A stretch of DNA of 11,388 nucleotides from Acidobacteriaceae bacterium (GCA_003152795.1 PMBA01000465.1:1-11388), one strand, 5' to 3'. Counted from the stretch's first letter, positions 1-8,235 are shown. The notes: a model not told the origin generated them from the letters alone. Program-made: numbers and translations.

Positions 1-1408
1 CCAGTGAACGCTCCGAGTCATGCGAGCCCGCGTCCACCAACCCCTCGCGCTGCGCCGCTCCAAACAGCATGCGCGCCAGGAAGTACGGATGAACGGCGAA
101 ATCTTCGCTTGTGGCCAACTCGGCCAGCTTGCGACTGCGATCGCCCTTGCCCGCAAACAGGGCCATGGAAGCGGAAACAGAGCGCCGCGCCAGCCTCGGC
201 AGCCGTCCAAGTTGTCTGGAAAATCTTTCCATCCTGGGCACGCGCCTGAAATTCGAGTAACCCGCAAACATCTCGTCGGCGCCCAGGCCGGTCAACGCGA
301 CTTTCACCCCCTCAGCCCGGGTTTTCGCGGAGACCAGATACGTGTTAATGCCGTCAATGGTCGGTTGGTCCATGGCGCAGAGAGCTTCCGGCAACGCCGC
401 CAGCGTATCCTGCTGCGAAACCGGAATCTCGTGATGTTCGGTGCCGAAACGTCGGGCAATTTCCCGCGAATACTGTCCCTCGTTAAACTCCTCTTCCTTA
501 AAGACCAGCGAGAAGGTGTTCGCGCGCACGCCGTTATGGCTGAGGACGGCCACCAGAGCGCTGGAATCGATTCCGCCCGAGAGAAACACGCCCACGGGCA
601 CGTCACTCACCAGGTGCGACAACACCGCATCGCGCAAGATCGCGGGCAGTTGAGCCACTGTGGCGCTTCCATTCTCCGATCGTGTCTCCAATTCGGACTG
701 TGAATGCGAGAACGATTGCAGAGGATTCCAGTATTCGCGGCTGCTGACCGATCCGTTTTCTATGGTGAGCGCATGCCCTGGCGGAACCGCCCTGACTCCT
801 TCTACAATCGTCCACGGTTCGTACACCGAGCCGAACGCCAGGTAGCTCAAAACGCCGGTGGAATCTGCCTTTCGCGGCACCAGTCCCGTCCGCAAAAGCG
901 TTCGTGCCTCCGAAGCAAAGATGAACATCTGTTCTGACTGGTGGTAATACAGCGGTTTGATTCCCAGCGGATCGCGCGCCAACAACAGCCGCTGGCGTGT
1001 CGCGTCCCAAAGGGCGAACGCAAACATCCCGCCCAGTCGGACCACGCAAGACTCACCCCACACGCGATAAGCGGCCAGGATCACTTCCGTGTCGGAGTGG
1101 CTTTTGAACTCGACGCCGGCAGCTTCGAGTTCTCTCCTCAGTTCGCGGAAGTTGTAGATCTCGCCGTTGAAGACAATCCAGTTGCCGGTAACGGGATCGT
1201 GCATGGGCTGATGGCCGAGAGGCGACAGATCGATAATCGCCAACCGCCGGTGGCCCAAGCCGATCTCGAGCGGTTCCGGTTCACGGATTGTCAGCAGCAC
1301 GGTACCGGAATCATCGGGTCCGCGGTGGGCGAGCGAGCGGGTGGCTTGTTCCAGAAGGGCAGGGGAAATCCGGGAATTACGCGCCACGATCCCAACGATG
1401 CCGCACAT
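1..1408 (-). CDS. asnB: Asparagine synthase (glutamine-hydrolysing) family amidotransferase, C-terminus cut by window edge
   Basis: The reading frame is open from an ATG at 1408 to the left edge, giving 469 complete codons of a family that is usually about 600-650 residues, so the C-terminus lies outside the window. Seen: the protein begins MCGIVGIV, so the processed N-terminal cysteine of a class II glutamine amidotransferase is present. An NGEIYNF motif follows near residue 80. The ATP-pyrophosphatase loop SGGIDSS is at residues 277-283, and a later TGLGADEMFAGY segment matches the second conserved synthetase motif. Known: the family takes ammonia from glutamine and transfers it to an adenylated carboxylate, usually aspartate; relatives in polysaccharide loci (for example WbpS) are thought to amidate sugar carboxylates. 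Inferred: it modifies the polymer made by this cluster rather than supplying free asparagine. It lies 62 nt after the methyltransferase and is last in the visible operon. The ribosome site is weak (AGG eight bases before the ATG). The family is sure, the substrate is not. Confidence 0.93.
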   Translation of the reverse strand, partial: MCGIVGIVARNSRISPALLEQATRSLAHRGPDDSGTVLLTIREPEPLEIGLGHRRLAIIDLSPLGHQPMHDPVTGNWIVFNGEIYNFRELRRELEAAGVEFKSHSDTEVILAAYRVWGESCVVRLGGMFAFALWDATRQRLLLARDPLGIKPLYYHQSEQMFIFASEARTLLRTGLVPRKADSTGVLSYLAFGSVYEPWTIVEGVRAVPPGHALTIENGSVSSREYWNPLQSFSHSQSELETRSENGSATVAQLPAILRDAVLSHLVSDVPVGVFLSGGIDSSALVAVLSHNGVRANTFSLVFKEEEFNEGQYSREIARRFGTEHHEIPVSQQDTLAALPEALCAMDQPTIDGINTYLVSAKTRAEGVKVALTGLGADEMFAGYSNFRRVPRMERFSRQLGRLPRLARRSVSASMALFAGKGDRSRKLAELATSEDFAVHPYFLARMLFGAAQREGLVDAGSHDSERSL

Positions 1409-1470
1409 CTGAAATGCCTGCTCGCTTCCTTACGGCACGTGCTTAGCCATGAATCAGTATCCGGGAGGAG

Positions 1471-2127
1471 CTACTTGAACGCCTCCACATAGAGAGAATG
1501 CGGCAAATCCATTGAGTCTCCCGGTTCATAGGACGGAACACTGGCGCCATACAATCGGCTCTTTCCTTCCGCGGATCTCTCCACCTCCCGGAATTCCGCT
1601 TCCCGGAGTACCTCGCAGAGATAACTGAAATCGAAGGCGGTCCGGTGCTGTCCATCGCAGAAAACGAAATTCGAAAACCTGCCGCCGAGTGAGTTGAAGT
1701 GACGGGGGAAGGAATCGTCGAACCAGTTGCTGCGTTCCTGAGTATAGGCTGCAATCGCGTTCTCCAGGCTGGGGACGATGAGCCGGACGCCGCCGCCCGG
1801 TTTCAAAACGCGCGCGCATTCCTGAAGAAGGCGCTTGAGCTCATCGGGATAGAAGTGCTCGAACATGTGGGTTGAATAGACGGAATCCACCGAGTTCGAA
1901 CTGAAGGGAAGCCCGTTGCGCACGTCCAGCCAGAGGTCAATCTTGTTGAAGAGATTGCCGTCGATGTTCAGGAAGCCGGGCAGGTATTTTGGACCGCAGC
2001 CGAGATGCAGGTGACAGGCGGCGTTCCGGGGCCGCGCGCTCACCACATACCGGCGCAGGAAATAATTGGGAACCGTGGCCTTGGCAATGCCCCAGAATAC
2101 GATGTCTTTATAGCGCTGGTGAAGCAA
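1471..2127 (-). CDS. Class I SAM-dependent methyltransferase
   Basis: A 218-residue Rossmann-type methyltransferase. Seen: glycine-rich motif I HLHLGCG at residues 39-45; an aspartate (D56, in LNIDG) likely to contact the SAM ribose; FEHF near 89-92; LKPGG at 108-112, typical of the post-II region of Methyltransf_11-like proteins. Its QHRTAFDFSYL segment and overall layout resemble the small methyltransferases common in exopolysaccharide loci. It probably methylates a sugar, but the acceptor cannot be read from the sequence. Start choice: the frame has a stop codon (TAA) just upstream and no ATG. The candidates are TTG at 2142 (223 residues) and TTG at 2127. I chose 2127 because GGAGGA (2132-2137) sits four bases before it. 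A candidate promoter lies immediately upstream. The stop is TAG at 1471. No transmembrane segment is evident. Confidence 0.88.
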   Translation of the reverse strand: MLHQRYKDIVFWGIAKATVPNYFLRRYVVSARPRNAACHLHLGCGPKYLPGFLNIDGNLFNKIDLWLDVRNGLPFSSNSVDSVYSTHMFEHFYPDELKRLLQECARVLKPGGGVRLIVPSLENAIAAYTQERSNWFDDSFPRHFNSLGGRFSNFVFCDGQHRTAFDFSYLCEVLREAEFREVERSAEGKSRLYGASVPSYEPGDSMDLPHSLYVEAFK

Positions 2128-2131
2128 CCCA

Positions 2132-2137
2132 TCCTCC
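2132..2137 (-). promoter_or_regulatory. Ribosome binding site deciding a TTG start
   Basis: GGAGGA on the minus strand lies four bases before the TTG at 2127. The earlier TTG at 2142 has no such site in front of it, and an ATG at about 2155 is in another frame that stops after a few codons. This supports TTG at 2127 as the methyltransferase start. Confidence 0.6.
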
Positions 2138-2153
2138 GGCAACGGTGAACGCC

Positions 2154-2181
2154 ATTATAGAGCAGGCTGTCGAACTGTCTT
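2154..2181 (-). promoter_or_regulatory. Candidate sigma-70-type promoter inside the gene cluster
   Basis: The minus strand shows a perfect -10 hexamer TATAAT (2154-2159). Sixteen bases upstream is AAGACA (2176-2181), which matches TTGACA at four of six positions. Transcription would start near 2147, about 20 bases before the preferred TTG at 2127, leaving a short leader that contains the GGAGGA site. It lies in the intergenic gap after the glycosyltransferase that ends at 2200, the largest gap in the left half of the window. A perfect TATAAT is rare in a GC-rich region, but the -35 is weak and there is no experimental support. Confidence 0.45.
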
Positions 2182-2199
2182 TTGAGATGGCCAGGCCAC

Positions 2200-3375
2200 T
2201 CATGCGATGGCTTGGCGATAGATTCTTGCCAGGTGTTGTGCCTGATGCGATAGCGTCAGATTTTCGAGGATCGTCTGGCGCGCTGCCGTCCCAACACGGG
2301 CGCGCAATGCGGACGACGCGAGTAGCGTGGAGAGCCCCTGCACAAGTGGTTCGAGTCCATCCACCGGGACGAGCCAGCCATTCCTGCCGTGCTCAATCAC
2401 TTCATCAATCCCCTGCCCGAGACATCCAATCGCCGTCTTGCCGCATGACATGGCTTCCAGGTACACACATCCCAGTCCCTCGTTCCGGCTGGGCAAGGCG
2501 AATACGGAGCAGCGCCGCATAGCTTCGGCGACTTCGGACCGGGTCTGCCGTCCGGCAAACTGAACTTGTCGTTCAATGCCCAATGCGCGCGCCAACGCTT
2601 CCAATCGGGCGCGATCCGGGCCTTCTCCTATGATGCGGCATCGAAGCTGAGGGAAGGTCGATCCGAGATTTCCGAGCGCTCGCAAAACAAGTTCGTGGCC
2701 TTTGCTCCGCAGCAGGTTGCCAACGATCAGAATCTCCAGATCAGGTGGTTCCATCGCAGCGGGGTCCGGCGAAAAAAGACTGGGATTCACACCGTTGTAC
2801 ACGATGGCGCTGCGGGTTTCTGCCGGCGTTCCGGTTTTCAGAATCTCCTGCACCTTGCCGCTGATGCAGATCACGGTCCGCGCCGCGCGATAGACATCCA
2901 CCGATACCTTCCGCCGCCACGCCGCCGGAATTCCTCCGAGAAAGCAGGTGTTGAACACATCCAATCCGTGAATCGTAACTACGAATGGAATGTTCAAACG
3001 CCTGGACAGGAGCGCCGCCGCGTGGCCGCAGGGCAGGGCCGCGTGAGCATGGATTACATCGATCGGCTTGGCGCTGTGCAGCTTCCGTATTCGTCCGAGC
3101 AGGCGGGCGTACAGCAGGTTTCCCGCACTGGAGAGCCCGAGATTTCCAGGAACTTGCGGATATCGCACCCAATCTGCCGCAATGGGGGGAATGGGCCGTT
3201 TTTGAGGATGGTAAATCGGGGATACCGCGATCACGCTGGAAACGACCGCGAGCCGCTTAATCTCTTCGATCGGTTCCGCGATGAAGCAACCGCTCACTTC
3301 ATTCTGGTCCGAAGGAAAGAATGGAGTGAGCGTCAAGACGTGAAGCGCCGCGACAGCATCCGCCGATCCTGACAT
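2200..3375 (-). CDS. Family 4 (GT-B fold) glycosyltransferase
   Basis: A 391-residue retaining glycosyltransferase of the GT4 type, normal length for the family. Seen: an N-terminal Rossmann start (LHVLTLTPFFP, residues 11-21); DVIHAH at 106-111; TIHGLDVF at 134-141, the N-domain acceptor-side histidine region; NGV at 194-196; and, in the C-terminal nucleotide-sugar domain, IVGNLLRSKG at 217-226 and an E-x7-E motif at E299 and E307. It ends with the usual helix that crosses back to the N-domain. The role is to add one sugar of the repeat unit to a lipid-linked acceptor at the cytoplasmic face; donor and linkage cannot be told. The ATG at 3375 shares one base with the TGA of the upstream gene (TGATG), which suggests translational coupling. 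It is followed by a gap of about 70 bases carrying a candidate promoter for the next gene. Confidence 0.93.
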   Translation of the reverse strand: MSGSADAVAALHVLTLTPFFPSDQNEVSGCFIAEPIEEIKRLAVVSSVIAVSPIYHPQKRPIPPIAADWVRYPQVPGNLGLSSAGNLLYARLLGRIRKLHSAKPIDVIHAHAALPCGHAAALLSRRLNIPFVVTIHGLDVFNTCFLGGIPAAWRRKVSVDVYRAARTVICISGKVQEILKTGTPAETRSAIVYNGVNPSLFSPDPAAMEPPDLEILIVGNLLRSKGHELVLRALGNLGSTFPQLRCRIIGEGPDRARLEALARALGIERQVQFAGRQTRSEVAEAMRRCSVFALPSRNEGLGCVYLEAMSCGKTAIGCLGQGIDEVIEHGRNGWLVPVDGLEPLVQGLSTLLASSALRARVGTAARQTILENLTLSHQAQHLARIYRQAIA

Positions 3376-4556
3376 CAGTTCCGCTCACTCTCAGGCCGCG
3401 TCAATTCCACGGCCAGAACGAGCAAGCGTTCAACGTGCTCGCTCCAACTGAAATCGCGAGCGCGCCGCTGTCCATGGCGCGACAGTTCTTCCGCCAACTC
3501 CGGCGACTCCTGAATTTGCATTACGCGGTCCGCCAGCGCTGCGGGAGAAAAACGCGGAAAATAAATTCCCGCATCCCCGCAGATTTCGCGATGTACCGGC
3601 AAATCCGACGCCACCACCGGCAAACCACTCGACATTGCCTCGACTAGTGGATGAGCAAAGGACTCGGCATAAGCCGGAGTTACGTAAATGTGGCACGCAC
3701 GATACAGGTGATGAAGCGAGCGATAGGGAATGGTTCCGAGTTCGACGACGTCCGCGCCTTGACGAAGACGGTTAGCCAGCGCCGCCGCGGACTCGGTTCG
3801 ATATGTCCCCGGATTCTCGCCCGATTTCAGTTGGCAGGTTAGAAGGAGCTTTACTTTCTTTCCCCGCAGACGGCTGCTCAAGATCGGCACGGCCCGGAGT
3901 AATGTTTCGAAATTCCGGTAATAATTGTAGTGGCTCACAAAAAGCAGGCGAAGAGCGTCTTTCCCCTGCTCAAGCTGGCTTTGAACTGAACTTGGCAACG
4001 GCGCTGCACCGCCAGTAAAAACATCTTGATCGAATCCATGGTGCAGCGAGAGTACTTTCCTGCCGCTCCACTCGGTAAGTTCCTGGGCAAAAGCCGCACT
4101 TGGGGCAATGGTAATGTCGGCACGCCTTATGGATTGTCGTGCCAGCCAGCCTTTGACCAGAGTGTCCGCCCATATCGCGAAGTCTCCGCGAGCGCGAACA
4201 TCGCGAAGAAAATCGCTGGAAGTATAGAGCGAGTTACGAGAGAGGAGTATCTGCGGGACGGGAGAGTTCCACAGCGCGAAGTTGCCTGCGGATATTAACA
4301 GCTGAGCGCCGCTCTGCCGGATCAGTTTCGGCAGTTCAGTCTGCTCCCGAACGAAACGGCGGAGGGCACCTGGGCTTTCCGGGATTTCGACAAATGAAAT
4401 GTTCGGAAGCTCTCCGAATTCGCGGCGAATTGCCGGATTCAACAGCACAGTAGTTTCCGCATCCGGTCTTCGCGCAAGATGGGGGATTGCGTTACGCAGA
4501 TAGGTAAGGCCTCCACCCGCACTCGCGGCAAGGCCATTGATAAACAATCTGATCAT
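3375..4556 (-). CDS. Family 4 (GT-B fold) glycosyltransferase
   Basis: A 393-residue GT4-type enzyme. Seen: N-terminal glycine-rich loop ASAGGGLTYL (residues 11-20), typical of GT4 proteins that begin directly with the first beta strand; SLHHGFD at 170-176 between the two domains; LLFVSHYNYYRNFETLL at 204-220, the start of the C-domain, where FVGR-like sequence is replaced by FVSHYNYYRNF; an E-x7-E motif at E298 and E306 (ESFAHPLVE); then EAMSSGLPVVASD, which binds the donor nucleotide sugar. Its sequence differs clearly from the GT4 genes on either side, so it is not a recent tandem duplicate. The ATG overlaps the stop of the upstream membrane protein by four bases (ATGA, 4553-4556), and its own TGA overlaps the next start. 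It very probably adds one residue of the repeat unit; the sugar is unknown. Confidence 0.93.
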   Translation of the reverse strand: MIRLFINGLAASAGGGLTYLRNAIPHLARRPDAETTVLLNPAIRREFGELPNISFVEIPESPGALRRFVREQTELPKLIRQSGAQLLISAGNFALWNSPVPQILLSRNSLYTSSDFLRDVRARGDFAIWADTLVKGWLARQSIRRADITIAPSAAFAQELTEWSGRKVLSLHHGFDQDVFTGGAAPLPSSVQSQLEQGKDALRLLFVSHYNYYRNFETLLRAVPILSSRLRGKKVKLLLTCQLKSGENPGTYRTESAAALANRLRQGADVVELGTIPYRSLHHLYRACHIYVTPAYAESFAHPLVEAMSSGLPVVASDLPVHREICGDAGIYFPRFSPAALADRVMQIQESPELAEELSRHGQRRARDFSWSEHVERLLVLAVELTRPESERN

Positions 4557-5977
4557 CGGTTGGGCACGACGGCTCCAAAACCGGCCCGCACCGGGCGGGA
4601 TGCTCGGGAAACAACTCCGGCAACCGGGGCCTCAACCGCGGCCGGAACGAGATCCGCGAGTAGAAATGCAAAAAACCAAAAAAACACGCAAAGATACGAA
4701 CCCACGGCAAAAAGCCAATCCTCGAAGCTGGCGTGGACCAGACCGGATAACGCCACCATGGCCAGCGGAATCGAGTAATGGCGTGGGTTGGCGGTTCGCC
4801 TCATCCACGTGCAGACTCTCCATACGTTCGCCGCCGTCACTGCCAGGATCGCAACGAAGGGCAACGCACCCAACAGCCCCACCCATTCTGCGATGGTTAT
4901 GTAGCTGCTGCCGTGTTCGCGAGCTGCTTCAGAGGTGGAAGCGACAGTTCCAAAATCCAATCCGGGATCCTCGCCGGTCGGACTGGTGCCATAGCCCGTT
5001 CCAAACAACGGATGCTCTTTGATCGTGGCGACCGACTTTTCCCAGGGTGTCCGTCGCGAGCCCAGCATGCCCTCCTGCTTGTGCCCCTTATAGAGCACGG
5101 CATCCGAGAGGTCCCCAATCTGCTTGTCTAAAGTTCCGGGAGACAACATCCCGGTGACCGCAATCAGCAATAGAACCAGAGCCACCACTCTCACCAGCAA
5201 TTTGTACTGGTGCAGGCAAAAACAGAAGATAAGGGTAACGAGCGCTCCCGAAACCATGGCAGCGCGTGCCATGCTGAAATGAATAAGATAGGTGCAAAGA
5301 AGCAGGGCCACCAGCCTGCGGAATTTCAGCGTCGGCCCCTCGCAGGTGAGCCATCCCCACAACAGGACCGGGAACAATCCGATGCTCATGGCCGCACCGA
5401 GCGAGTTGGGATTCCCCCAAATGCTCTGCCCTAAGCCAAAATAGCAGATGGCCGTGATATAGACCGCGATCTCGCCTCCCAGGAGCAGTCCGTCGAAAAA
5501 GCGCTTCTCGCGGCCGAGAACGGCCAAGCGAGCACCTGAAGAACAATATAAAAAAAGAAGAAACAGGCTGAAAGCCTTGAAGGACGCCATCCGCATGTAC
5601 ACGGAAACGGTGGCGGAGACAAACGCGGCGCAAATGCAAAAGAAAGCGATCAGATGCAACGATCCGAAAGGCCTGGGCGAAGTCTTCGTCCAAACAATGT
5701 AGCCCACGACTGCGCCCGCAGACAGCACCAGCCAGCGTCCAGTGGTCCAGGCGCCTTGCCCGGGGATATTCATGCCCGCCCAAGCAAAGGTGATTATCAG
5801 CAGAACGAAAAAGCGCTGGTCATATTTCCACAGGGTGATGATGATCACCTCCAGCATCAAGATCCCACCCAGGTAAGAAACGTTGCCGAAGTACTGCAAA
5901 TGGGAATAAATAAAATACAGTGCGAGGATCGAGCCCAGCACGATGGCTGCCCACTGCAGCGGTTTCAAGGAATGCAT
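4553..5977 (-). CDS. O-antigen ligase / Wzy-like polymerase family membrane protein
   Basis: A 474-residue integral membrane protein with about 11-13 hydrophobic segments, starting with LQWAAIVLGSILALYFIY just after the N-terminus. Seen: SMARAAMVSG near 235-244 inside the membrane, followed by a large soluble loop (about residues 283-357) carrying RRTPWEKS, then HPLFGTGYGTS at 322-332 and a second histidine in REHGSSY near 355. This arrangement is typical of the Wzy_C / O-antigen ligase (WaaL) superfamily. Known: members join undecaprenyl-linked glycans to each other or to lipid A on the periplasmic side. With a flippase and no lipid A genes nearby, a polymerase role is more likely, but sequence alone cannot separate the two. 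Start choice: ATG at 5977 has GGAGG four bases upstream. The ATG at 6028 would add 17 arginine- and glycine-rich residues and overlap the previous gene by 64 rather than 13 bases. Confidence 0.9.
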   Translation of the reverse strand: MHSLKPLQWAAIVLGSILALYFIYSHLQYFGNVSYLGGILMLEVIIITLWKYDQRFFVLLIITFAWAGMNIPGQGAWTTGRWLVLSAGAVVGYIVWTKTSPRPFGSLHLIAFFCICAAFVSATVSVYMRMASFKAFSLFLLFLYCSSGARLAVLGREKRFFDGLLLGGEIAVYITAICYFGLGQSIWGNPNSLGAAMSIGLFPVLLWGWLTCEGPTLKFRRLVALLLCTYLIHFSMARAAMVSGALVTLIFCFCLHQYKLLVRVVALVLLLIAVTGMLSPGTLDKQIGDLSDAVLYKGHKQEGMLGSRRTPWEKSVATIKEHPLFGTGYGTSPTGEDPGLDFGTVASTSEAAREHGSSYITIAEWVGLLGALPFVAILAVTAANVWRVCTWMRRTANPRHYSIPLAMVALSGLVHASFEDWLFAVGSYLCVFFWFFAFLLADLVPAAVEAPVAGVVSRASRPVRAGFGAVVPNR

Positions 5978-7134
5978 CGAGCCTCCGTAGCGGCGGAGAT
6001 CGCAGCCGCGGCCAGCCCATCGGCGCATGCTTCCGGCGAGTGATTTCGAATTCGTTCCGAACTGCGCGTGCTCATCTGCTGCTCGAGCTCAGGTTGCCGC
6101 ACCAGAGAATCGATCGCCACACTGAGTTTCTCCGCATCTCGGGGCGGCACGACGTAACCGTTCCACCCATCTTCGACCAGGTCGCCCGAACATCCCGCCA
6201 CACTGCTCACGATAATCGGAAGTCCGCATGCCATCGCTTCGTTTACCACCAAACCCCACGGGTCGCTATGCGTCGGAAGAACCAGTGTCTCCGCGAGCGC
6301 ATAGAGACCAGCCAGATCTTCCCGCTGCACGAATCCGGGGAAATGAACTGCCCCTGGCCCGATCCGTTTTGCCCGTTGCGTCAGTTCTTCCTTGGATGCG
6401 CCGTCGCCGGCGAACACCAAACCGACTTCGGATCGCAGGCTGCTCTCCAGTTTGGCATAGGCATCGAGGAGATCAAAAACACCTTTTTCCGGAACCAGGC
6501 GGCCAACAAAAAGAATAAACCGAAAAGGGAGCCCAAGTTTCTCTCGAAACTCAGGAGCGTGGAGCCTGGTGTTCTCCGCCCGGGCCGCAAACAAACTGTT
6601 ATCGACGGCATTGGGCGCGGTCAAGATGCTTTCTGCCGGAGATCCCAGCGTCTTGAGATACTCGAACGAGGCCTTCCCTGGTACCACAAACCGGTCACAG
6701 TGCCGCAAGAAATAGGTCTTCAAGGACTCCACCCATGACCGTCCTCCCCGTGCGTCGTGGCCGTTACTCTCCGACCACAACACAAATGGAACCCGGTGGC
6801 GCCGCGCCCATAGGAGCGATTCCCAGGAGGCGGCATAGTTGTATCCGCCACAGATGATAACCTCCGGACTCACTTTATTTAGGGTGGACCACAGTCCCCG
6901 ATTGATCAGGAAACTGTTCTTCCCCGCGCGCCAGCGCCAGGACGGCAGAACCTGATGCGAAAAGAAAATTTCATCCTTATAAACACGCCACTGCCGCAGC
7001 GTCTCGTCGGTCTCCGCCAAAAATATTACATGCAGATCCAGTCCCGCATGGCGCGCCAGTGCGTTGAAAACCGGGATGCGATAGGGAGCAATGATCTCCG
7101 TGAGGATCACAAGCCGCCGGCTCATCCTTGACAT
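5965..7134 (-). CDS. Family 4 (GT-B fold) glycosyltransferase
   Basis: A 389-residue GT4-type enzyme when started at ATG 7134. Seen: RRLVILTEIIAPYRIPVFNAL at the N-terminus (the APYRIPVFNAL part is characteristic of a GT4 subgroup in polysaccharide loci); APNAVD at 173-178; FVGRLVPEKG at 209-218; AGDG at 242-245; and the donor-site acidic pair as D-x7-E (D291, E299 in DPWGLVVNE), where the first acid is aspartate instead of the usual glutamate. Then EAMACGLPIIVS and EDGWNGYVV follow as in active GT4 enzymes. It probably adds a sugar to the lipid-linked repeat unit. Start is uncertain: GTG at 7197 would overlap the previous stop (GTGA) but adds a cysteine-containing 21-residue extension unlike the family; ATG at 7125 is also possible. 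The stop is at 5965, thirteen bases into the next gene. Confidence 0.9.
   Translation of the reverse strand: MSRMSRRLVILTEIIAPYRIPVFNALARHAGLDLHVIFLAETDETLRQWRVYKDEIFFSHQVLPSWRWRAGKNSFLINRGLWSTLNKVSPEVIICGGYNYAASWESLLWARRHRVPFVLWSESNGHDARGGRSWVESLKTYFLRHCDRFVVPGKASFEYLKTLGSPAESILTAPNAVDNSLFAARAENTRLHAPEFREKLGLPFRFILFVGRLVPEKGVFDLLDAYAKLESSLRSEVGLVFAGDGASKEELTQRAKRIGPGAVHFPGFVQREDLAGLYALAETLVLPTHSDPWGLVVNEAMACGLPIIVSSVAGCSGDLVEDGWNGYVVPPRDAEKLSVAIDSLVRQPELEQQMSTRSSERIRNHSPEACADGLAAAAISAATEARCIP
5982..5986 (-). promoter_or_regulatory. Ribosome binding site deciding the start of the ligase/polymerase gene
   Basis: GGAGG on the minus strand lies four bases before the ATG at 5977, inside the end of the upstream glycosyltransferase gene. 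It favours this start over the in-frame ATG at 6028. Confidence 0.6.
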
Positions 7135-7193
7135 TCCACCCGCTGTTGCCTCCGCGATGCAGCGACACTGACTGGCCGCCTGATCGCATTTTC

Positions 7194-8186
7194 TCACCCG
7201 TTGCCAGCGCTTGTAAGAGTCGCGCGATACCAGGCGACAAAATTCCGCAGACCGCGCTCCATCGACGTTTTCGGCGCATATCCGAGCAGGCGTTTTGCTT
7301 TATCGATGTTAGCCCATGTGATCGGCACGTCTCCCGGTTGATCGGGCAACCGTTCCTGGCGCGCCTCTTTTCCGGTTGCCGCCTCCAGGTGCGTAATCAA
7401 TTCCGCCAGACGTACCGGATGCGAGTTCCCCAGATTGAAAACCTCGAACGGCAGCTTCGATTGCGGCACGTATTCCAGAGACGCAACCACCCCGGCCACA
7501 ATATCGTCAACGTAGGTGTAATCGCGGCCCATCGACCCGTCCCCGTAAACCGGGATCGGCTTTCCCGATTCGATGAGCGCCGTAAACTTGTGGATCGCGA
7601 GGTCCGGTCTTTGCCGCGGACCGTAGACGGTAAAGAACCGCAGGCAGAGGGTCGTCAAACCGTACAGATGCGCGTAGGTGTAGCACATCAACTCTCCCGC
7701 GAGTTTGGTCGCTGCGTAGGGCGAGATCGGGCGAGTGTTGAGGTCGTCTTCGCAGAACGGAACGGTGTTTGCGATGCCGTAAACCGAACTCGACGATCCA
7801 AAGACAAACCGTTCCACTTTGAACGCGCGCGCCATTTCCAGCAGGTTCAGGGTCCCCGCGACGTTCACACTTTCGTATAATGCAGGCTGTTCAATCGAAG
7901 GCCGCACCCCGGCGCGAGCAGCAAGATGAATCACGATTTCAGGTTGGACGCGCTCCGCGATTTTTCGCAGGGCATCCATATCCCGCACGTCAGCCTCGAA
8001 GAACTCATAGGTTCCGGCGTTGCCAATCTCCTTGAGGTTGAGCCGCTTCCGGCTGGGAGAGTAGAAGTTATCGAGGTTGTCCACGATGGACAACGTTGCC
8101 CCGCGGCGAAGTAGTGCCTCCGCTACGTGGGATCCAATAAAACCCGCGCCACCTGTCAGTAAAATCCGTTTCGGATTGGGTCCCAC
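7194..8186 (-). CDS. UDP-glucuronate 4-epimerase-like NAD-dependent epimerase/dehydratase
   Basis: A 330-residue extended short-chain dehydrogenase. Seen: NAD-binding loop TGGAGFIG at residues 11-18; a likely ribose-binding aspartate (D36, in IVDNLDNFY); HLAARAGVR at 87-95; SSSSVYG at 131-137; catalytic tyrosine and lysine in YAATK at 157-161; FFTVYGPRQRPD at about 184-195; YGDGSMGRDYTYVDD near 214-228. The DNFY, AARAGVR and VYGPxxRPD segments are those of UDP-glucuronate 4-epimerases (CapI/LpsL type) rather than GalE, so the likely reaction is UDP-glucuronate to UDP-galacturonate. Related 4,6-dehydratases or other epimerases are not fully excluded. The product would be an acidic sugar donor for the glycosyltransferases downstream. 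Start: no ATG is available. GTG at 8186 is preferred, with GGGG nine bases upstream; TTG at 8201 would add five residues. The stop TGA at 7194 overlaps a possible GTG start of the next gene. Confidence 0.9.
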   Translation of the reverse strand: MGPNPKRILLTGGAGFIGSHVAEALLRRGATLSIVDNLDNFYSPSRKRLNLKEIGNAGTYEFFEADVRDMDALRKIAERVQPEIVIHLAARAGVRPSIEQPALYESVNVAGTLNLLEMARAFKVERFVFGSSSSVYGIANTVPFCEDDLNTRPISPYAATKLAGELMCYTYAHLYGLTTLCLRFFTVYGPRQRPDLAIHKFTALIESGKPIPVYGDGSMGRDYTYVDDIVAGVVASLEYVPQSKLPFEVFNLGNSHPVRLAELITHLEAATGKEARQERLPDQPGDVPITWANIDKAKRLLGYAPKTSMERGLRNFVAWYRATLTSAGNG

Positions 8187-8235
8187 TTCATCACGCCCCA
8201 AATTCGCGAGAAACTGGAAAACGAGAAGATTGATT

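Noticed and set aside
20..703. Long open frame on the plus strand (also others such as 2566-3372 and 5920-6738)
   Set aside because: These are antisense to clear protein families on the minus strand, have arginine-rich low-complexity translations, and show no recognisable domain.
304..1056. Short minus-strand frames that might suggest a broken amidotransferase
   Set aside because: They are in the wrong frames. The true frame from ATG 1408 reads without interruption to the window edge with all expected motifs.
5978..6028. Longer start of the ligase/polymerase protein at ATG 6028
   Set aside because: The added 17 residues are arginine- and glycine-rich, overlap the upstream gene by 64 bases, and the ATG at 5977 has its own GGAGG.
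2200..7134. The three GT4 glycosyltransferases as a recent tandem amplification
   Set aside because: Their N-domains and donor-site sequences differ throughout; they share only family motifs.
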